This document shows positions 21,518-24,462 of a stretch of 24,462 bases of DNA, one piece after another; position 1 is the stretch's first letter, and each line of letters starts with the position of its first letter. Position numbers and translations under genes: made by a program. This DNA comes from a virus: IMG/VR virus record IMGVR_UViG_3300042314_000185, positions 1 through 24,462 of that record. The stretch is one strand, 5' to 3'. Under the pieces are notes generated by a model. That model worked only from the letters and a program-made list of their open reading frames with translations, was not told the DNA's origin and did no database searches.

Positions 21518-22010
21518 TCTTGTACCTCCTCTTGGTATAGTTAACTCCACCCCAGATGCCATACTCTTGGCGACTGGCTTCTGCAAACGCACCACACTCT
21601 TTGATGAGCGGGCAGCCTTCGCATAGTGCAGCTGCCTCCTTCTTGCCAACGCCTTCTGGATTATCGAAGACATCCAGCAGACTGCGACAAGGAACTTCGG
21701 TATCCCTTAGCTTCTTTTGCAGGTCTGCATAAAGCACTGCCGAGTAGTCATCAAGGAAGGTGCTCTGTGGCATTACCGCAAGTAGAATCGGGTCTGGCTT
21801 AGTCTTAGTCTTGCCAGAATGCTTGTTCTCTTGGTACTTCTTGCGGGCGTATCTTCTGCGACACTCTCGACAAACTCTAGTCTTGTCGTAAGGACGGATG
21901 AAGGTGTTCTCCTCGGTAAACTCATGCCCCTTTGAGCAGTGAGTCCCCTTGGCACGCTTGCGTCCCCAAGGATTAGACTTGTCCGCCTCTTCCCATACGT
22001 ACTCTGCCAT
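21462..22010 (-). CDS. WhiB-like Fe-S regulator fused to N-terminal GHEFT zinc finger
   Basis: A 182-residue protein; ATG 22010 overlaps the upstream stop (TAATG). Residues about 22-60 form a treble-clef-like zinc site: C25, H29, C47 and C50 in THCSKGHEFTEENTFIRP and RVCRECRRRYARKK, as in many phage HNH-related small proteins (catalytic His-Asn set not evident). Residues about 105-165 are a WhiB domain: C108, then CEGCPLIKEC (C130, C133, C139) and the turn GIWGGV, the [4Fe-4S] ligands and beta-turn of the family, followed by a basic KRRYK tail. WhiB proteins bind the primary sigma factor and adjust transcription in Actinobacteria; phage copies are known to affect host division and superinfection. 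The fusion suggests added DNA or nucleic acid contact (inference). The 3' end overlaps the Cas4-like gene by 56 nt. Confidence 0.87.
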   Translation of the reverse strand: MAEYVWEEADKSNPWGRKRAKGTHCSKGHEFTEENTFIRPYDKTRVCRECRRRYARKKYQENKHSGKTKTKPDPILLAVMPQSTFLDDYSAVLYADLQKKLRDTEVPCRSLLDVFDNPEGVGKKEAAALCEGCPLIKECGAFAEASRQEYGIWGGVNYTKRRYKNGYEWFDVEDISDFLIER

Positions 22011-22195
22011 TATCTATCCTCATCCATGTCGTAAGCCTTCGGTCGAATCAAAAGAACTTCCTCCTGAGCTTCATCAAACTTAGAGAATAACGCAACCGCG
22101 GTTGGCAACGCAAGCACAAAGCCCGATGCCGCTAGAAATGCAGCTACTCCAAAGATTGCCACATATGAAATAAATGAAACATATAAGTCTCCCAT
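22010..22195 (-). CDS. Small membrane protein, unknown function
   Basis: A 61-residue protein with ATG 22195 overlapping the helicase stop (TAATG). The N terminus MGDLYVSFISY leads into one long hydrophobic segment, about residues 6-36 (VSFISYVAIFGVAAFLAASGFVLALPTAVALF), long enough for one helix or a tight pair, then a charged tail (SKFDEAQEEVLLIRPKAYDMDEDR). There is no signal-peptidase site. Tight coupling at both ends supports a real gene. It could be an early membrane factor such as a superinfection-exclusion protein, but nothing in the sequence proves that. Confidence 0.65.
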   Translation of the reverse strand: MGDLYVSFISYVAIFGVAAFLAASGFVLALPTAVALFSKFDEAQEEVLLIRPKAYDMDEDR

Positions 22196-23562
22196 TAGTC
22201 CTCCTTCAAACTTGCCCTCAAGTCCAGCTCTCGCTGGAGAAGGGTATCTAATTGTCCTTCATCATAAGTGTCGCGGGCTACGATGTCGTAGACCTGCACA
22301 AGCTGGCGTTGTCCACGCCTGCGAACGCGGTCAAGAACCTGCTGGTTCAGAATATTACTATCGCTGTGGCTCAGCCATACAACTGTGCGACATGAATCCT
22401 GCAAGCCATCCACGCCCTCAGCAATCGCTGGGATTACCGCCACGATGAATCGCTTCGAACCCTTGATGAACTCCTGCTTGGCAACCTCACGCTGTGGTTG
22501 TGATGCCATACCGCTCCACTCAAATGCAGAACCATCACCATACTTGGCATTGAGTCGGTCAGTCACAATCTTAGCGTACTTCTGGCTATCTGTCAAGACC
22601 AACATTTTCTCATCTGGATTATCTTCGATAATCTCCAGTAGCGCTTGGTACTTGGTTGACACCGCATCATCTGCAAAGTAAACCTCGCCACTCTCGGTCA
22701 GGCTTGGCACTGCCAAGGTCATCTGGCGCAAGCGAATGCGGGCAGCAATAGGAACTTCTGCCACAAGCGGGTTCTCCTGCAACCATACAACCAAGTCGCG
22801 CTGGAACTTCTCATAGACCTTGCGCTGGCTTGGAACCAAGTCAACATAGCGGGTCTCGTGAACTACATCGATGTTGTAGTCTGGCTCAAGGCGAACATAG
22901 CATGGCAAGGTGTTTGCAAACGCCCCAGGAATCTTCTCGCCTAGAATCTCGACGTTAGAGAACGGGTTGTAAGCGGTGTTAGCCCAACGCTCCACCCACT
23001 TCCAGAAAGACTTCGGCACAATCTTATCGTCCGGCCATAGGAATCTGGTCACTGCCCAGAATCCTTCGAACCTGTTGCCGAATGGCGTGCCGGACATGGA
23101 CAACTTGAACCCTGCCTTCAAAGTCTTGGCAACCTTGAATCCCTTGCTTGCTCTGTTCTGCATGAAGTGGCACTCGTCCACCAGCACGATGTCGGGCACG
23201 ACCTTCAGCCATTCCTTGGTGCGGAAGTATTCGCGCCCGACAAAGTACCAGCCCTGTTTGCCTTCAGAGATAGACCGCATAGCTTCTCTGCCCTTGGTGC
23301 TTGAATCAATCTTGAACAAGCCGTTTGCGGTGTACTCGGTCTGCCTCTGAATCGTGTCGTGCCAACCCCAGTAGGTGTTGAGCGGTGCAATAATGAGAAC
23401 CGTCTTGGCCTTTAGCCTGAGCGCAACCTCGGTTGCCATCAGGGTCTTGCCAGTTCCCATTAGGCTCGCATTTAATGCGGCCTTAGTTGGCTCTGCAACA
23501 ATCTTCCGAATCGCAACCTCCTGCTTTGCATCAGGCGTTAGCTTCTCTAGCTTGGCTCTCAT
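22195..23562 (-). CDS. SF2 (SNF2/DEAH-like) DNA helicase
   Basis: A 455-residue protein. I prefer ATG 23562, right after AAGGAGG, over the upstream in-frame ATG 23631, because the extra 23 residues (MTTAIATQLPAQLIVFVNVTRRI) look non-homologous and a small Cys-rich frame overlaps them. Motifs: Q14, Walker A MGTGKT (35-40), LIIAPLNTYWGW (motif Ia), DECH (129-132, motif II), SGTP (157-160, motif III), and in the second half LVLTDSQKYAKIVTDRL, GVDGLQDSCRTVVWLSHSDSNILNQQVLDRVRRRGQ, the Q..R..R arginine finger motif VI. Both RecA lobes are complete. Phage helicases of this type remodel forks or recombination intermediates. The stop overlaps the next ATG by 1 nt. Confidence 0.88.
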   Translation of the reverse strand: MRAKLEKLTPDAKQEVAIRKIVAEPTKAALNASLMGTGKTLMATEVALRLKAKTVLIIAPLNTYWGWHDTIQRQTEYTANGLFKIDSSTKGREAMRSISEGKQGWYFVGREYFRTKEWLKVVPDIVLVDECHFMQNRASKGFKVAKTLKAGFKLSMSGTPFGNRFEGFWAVTRFLWPDDKIVPKSFWKWVERWANTAYNPFSNVEILGEKIPGAFANTLPCYVRLEPDYNIDVVHETRYVDLVPSQRKVYEKFQRDLVVWLQENPLVAEVPIAARIRLRQMTLAVPSLTESGEVYFADDAVSTKYQALLEIIEDNPDEKMLVLTDSQKYAKIVTDRLNAKYGDGSAFEWSGMASQPQREVAKQEFIKGSKRFIVAVIPAIAEGVDGLQDSCRTVVWLSHSDSNILNQQVLDRVRRRGQRQLVQVYDIVARDTYDEGQLDTLLQRELDLRASLKED

Positions 23563-23635
23563 TATCCTCCTTGTGACATTCACAAATACAATCAACTGTG
23601 CTGGCAACTGCGTAGCAATTGCGGTGGTCATCCAT
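23531..23635 (-). CDS. Possible Cys-rich mini-protein overlapping helicase start
   Basis: ATG 23635 to TGA 23531-23533 gives 34 residues (MDDHRNCYAVASTVDCICECHKEDN and on) with four Cys and two His packed like a zinc knuckle (C..CICECH). The same frame stays open further upstream, where the translation adds PPPPKQYTTFSWCK with another Cys, but no ATG, GTG or TTG lies there, so the true start is uncertain. It overlaps the helicase gene's first 32 nt. The Cys/His pattern argues for a real gene; the weak ribosome site argues against. Confidence 0.4.
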   Translation of the reverse strand: MDDHRNCYAVASTVDCICECHKEDNESQAREANA

Positions 23636-23685
23636 CTTGCACCAACTAAAGGTGGTGTACTGCTTAGGTGGTGGTGGCTCTCTTA

Positions 23686-23955
23686 CTATTCGCTTTGCGA
23701 CTTTGACTCCTCTTTGATAAAGTCAATTACCTTTCGCATAGTTCTAATGCGTAGGTCTGCCATGTCTGCAACCACCTTGTAAGACTCAGGACGCATCCCG
23801 TCTAGGATGGTTACCTTGTCTGATATCAGCTTGACAATCCGGTCTTGCTCGTGTTGCACACCAGTGTTGAATGCCCTCTGCGCCGTAGTTGCAATCACTT
23901 CTTGCAACGCACCTGTACTTGGGTGACGTAGTTTTGCTTCATCTAGTTCGCTCAT
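23686..23955 (-). CDS. Small helical protein of unknown function
   Basis: An 89-residue protein. ATG 23955 directly abuts the upstream stop (23956-23958). The sequence is charged and helical (MSELDEAKLRHPSTGALQEVIATTAQRAFNTGVQHEQDRIVKLISDKVTILDGMRPESYKVV, then RIRTMRKVIDFIKEE), with no Cys, membrane segment or enzyme motif. It ends in tandem stops (TAG TAA). About 120 nt follow before the helicase start, holding the possible Cys-rich mini-protein. The family is not recognised; small early phage proteins of this sort often modulate host factors, but there is no direct sign here. Confidence 0.65.
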   Translation of the reverse strand: MSELDEAKLRHPSTGALQEVIATTAQRAFNTGVQHEQDRIVKLISDKVTILDGMRPESYKVVADMADLRIRTMRKVIDFIKEESKSQSE

Positions 23956-24201
23956 TTATAGTCCTTCCAATCCATCACTTGTGCCATCATCTAGGAACAA
24001 CTCTGAATAGAGTTGCATTACTCGCTCCTCGGCAGAGCCGAAGGTCTCGAAATACTCACGCCCGTTGGTTCGCGGTGCGGTAACCCAAAGGTCATACGCA
24101 TCATCGAATCCGAACTCGACTGGCTTGCCGACCTGCTCTGAGTAGAACTCGGTCAGATTGGTTGCCATCTCATTCAACTCCAGATACCTGTCATCCCGCA
24201 T
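23956..24201 (-). CDS. Small acidic protein of unknown function
   Basis: An 81-residue protein. ATG 24201 has AGGAGG six nt upstream and overlaps the previous gene by 11 nt. The sequence is acidic (MRDDRYLELNEMATNLTEFYSEQVGKPVEFGFDDAYDLWVTAPRTNGREYFETFGSAEERVMQLYSELFLDD) with a mix of helices and one strand pair, and no metal or membrane motif. Good ribosome site and tight packing make it a real gene. The function is unknown. Confidence 0.7.
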   Translation of the reverse strand: MRDDRYLELNEMATNLTEFYSEQVGKPVEFGFDDAYDLWVTAPRTNGREYFETFGSAEERVMQLYSELFLDDGTSDGLEGL

Positions 24202-24462
24202 TGATTACCTCCTGAACTACGCCTTCTCGATATAGCACCGACTGAACCCAAAGGTCTCCGTCAACTGCAGTAATGTTTTCGCCATCCTCATCGATGGTGA
24301 ATGTTGCTTCGCCGGTCTGTTGGTCTGCGCCGAAGGCTACAATCCGAACTGCTAGCTGGTCACCGTATCGGCTCACCCTCAGGGCAGATTGTGGCACAAC
24401 ACTGGCATCATCCACGCCCGCATCATCAATCAACTTGCGGATGGTCCCAGGGTCGGAAGAAC
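24191..24462 (-). CDS. Small protein of unknown function (5' partial at window edge)
   Basis: The frame is open to the end of the window. A TTG at 24433 is a possible start, but the residues before it (SSDPGTIRKL) read smoothly into IDDAGVDDASVVPQSALRVSRYGDQLAVRIVAFGAD, so the gene probably begins outside. The rest (QQTGEATFTIDEDGENITAVDGDLWVQSVLYREGVVQEVINAG) looks like an all-beta domain. Its stop TGA 24191-24193 overlaps the next gene, whose ribosome site lies in its last codons. No family is recognised. Confidence 0.6.
   Translation of the reverse strand, partial: SSDPGTIRKLIDDAGVDDASVVPQSALRVSRYGDQLAVRIVAFGADQQTGEATFTIDEDGENITAVDGDLWVQSVLYREGVVQEVINAG

Noticed and set aside
22195-23631. 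Helicase start at ATG 23631
   Set aside because: The added 23 residues do not look like a helicase N terminus and there is no good ribosome site; ATG 23562 follows AAGGAGG.

Overview
This window is a contiguous piece of a tailed-phage genome (siphovirus-like, because it carries a long tape measure protein and no tail-sheath gene), probably infecting an actinomycete. The host inference rests on a WhiB-type [4Fe-4S] regulator, a family confined to Actinobacteria and their phages, on dense GGAGG ribosome binding sites, and on a Pro/Glu-rich exported protein of the type common in Microbacteriaceae. The base composition looks balanced, which would fit a low-to-medium-GC freshwater actinobacterium, but that last step is only inference.

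Layout. (1) nt 1-11822, + strand: tail module in the usual order. It runs tail-terminator-like gene (cut by the window edge), a small charged protein, major tail protein, a strong terminator, the two tail assembly chaperones joined by a -1 frameshift site (T TTT TTA at 2342), a 1754-residue tape measure protein, two minor tail proteins, a tail fibre ending in an S74-type self-cleaving chaperone domain, and a small tail-tip protein. (2) nt 11822-14513, + strand: lysis module. It holds an M23 endolysin, a two-helix membrane protein, an exported Pro/Glu-rich protein, a 58-residue two-helix holin candidate and an XhlA-like coiled-coil/membrane protein. Most of these genes overlap by 1-8 nt. (3) nt 14538-14568: a bidirectional terminator between the convergent halves. 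(4) nt 14574-24462, - strand: replication, recombination and regulation. In transcription order (from the right) these are three small unknown genes, a possible Cys-rich mini-protein, an SF2 helicase, a small membrane protein, a zinc-finger/WhiB fusion, a Cas4/RecB-like nuclease, a Sak4/RecA-like ATPase, an SSB/DUF669-like protein, about 470 nt without a protein gene, a RepB-like primase fused to a helicase, a small unknown gene, a RuvC-like resolvase, a WGGDAG-motif protein, a DnaQ-like exonuclease and a zinc protein.

How they work together. Primase-helicase, SSB-like protein, Sak4, Cas4-like nuclease, RuvC-like resolvase, SF2 helicase and DnaQ-like exonuclease form a recombination-linked replication set. 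The tail genes build a long flexible tail. The lysis genes cross the membrane and cut peptidoglycan. The WhiB fusion may reprogram host or phage transcription. No terminase, capsid, portal, integrase or DNA polymerase lies in the window.

Most unusual region: the 19092-19560 gap, read on the - strand, folds by eye into a nearly continuous chain of helices. It includes two paralogous T-arm/acceptor-like minihelices whose only differences in 23 nt are the two sides of one base pair (a covariation), a third similar minihelix, a hairpin with 22 base pairs and a C(UUCG)G tetraloop hairpin. It does not contain a canonical tRNA. I regard it as a candidate undescribed structured phage RNA.
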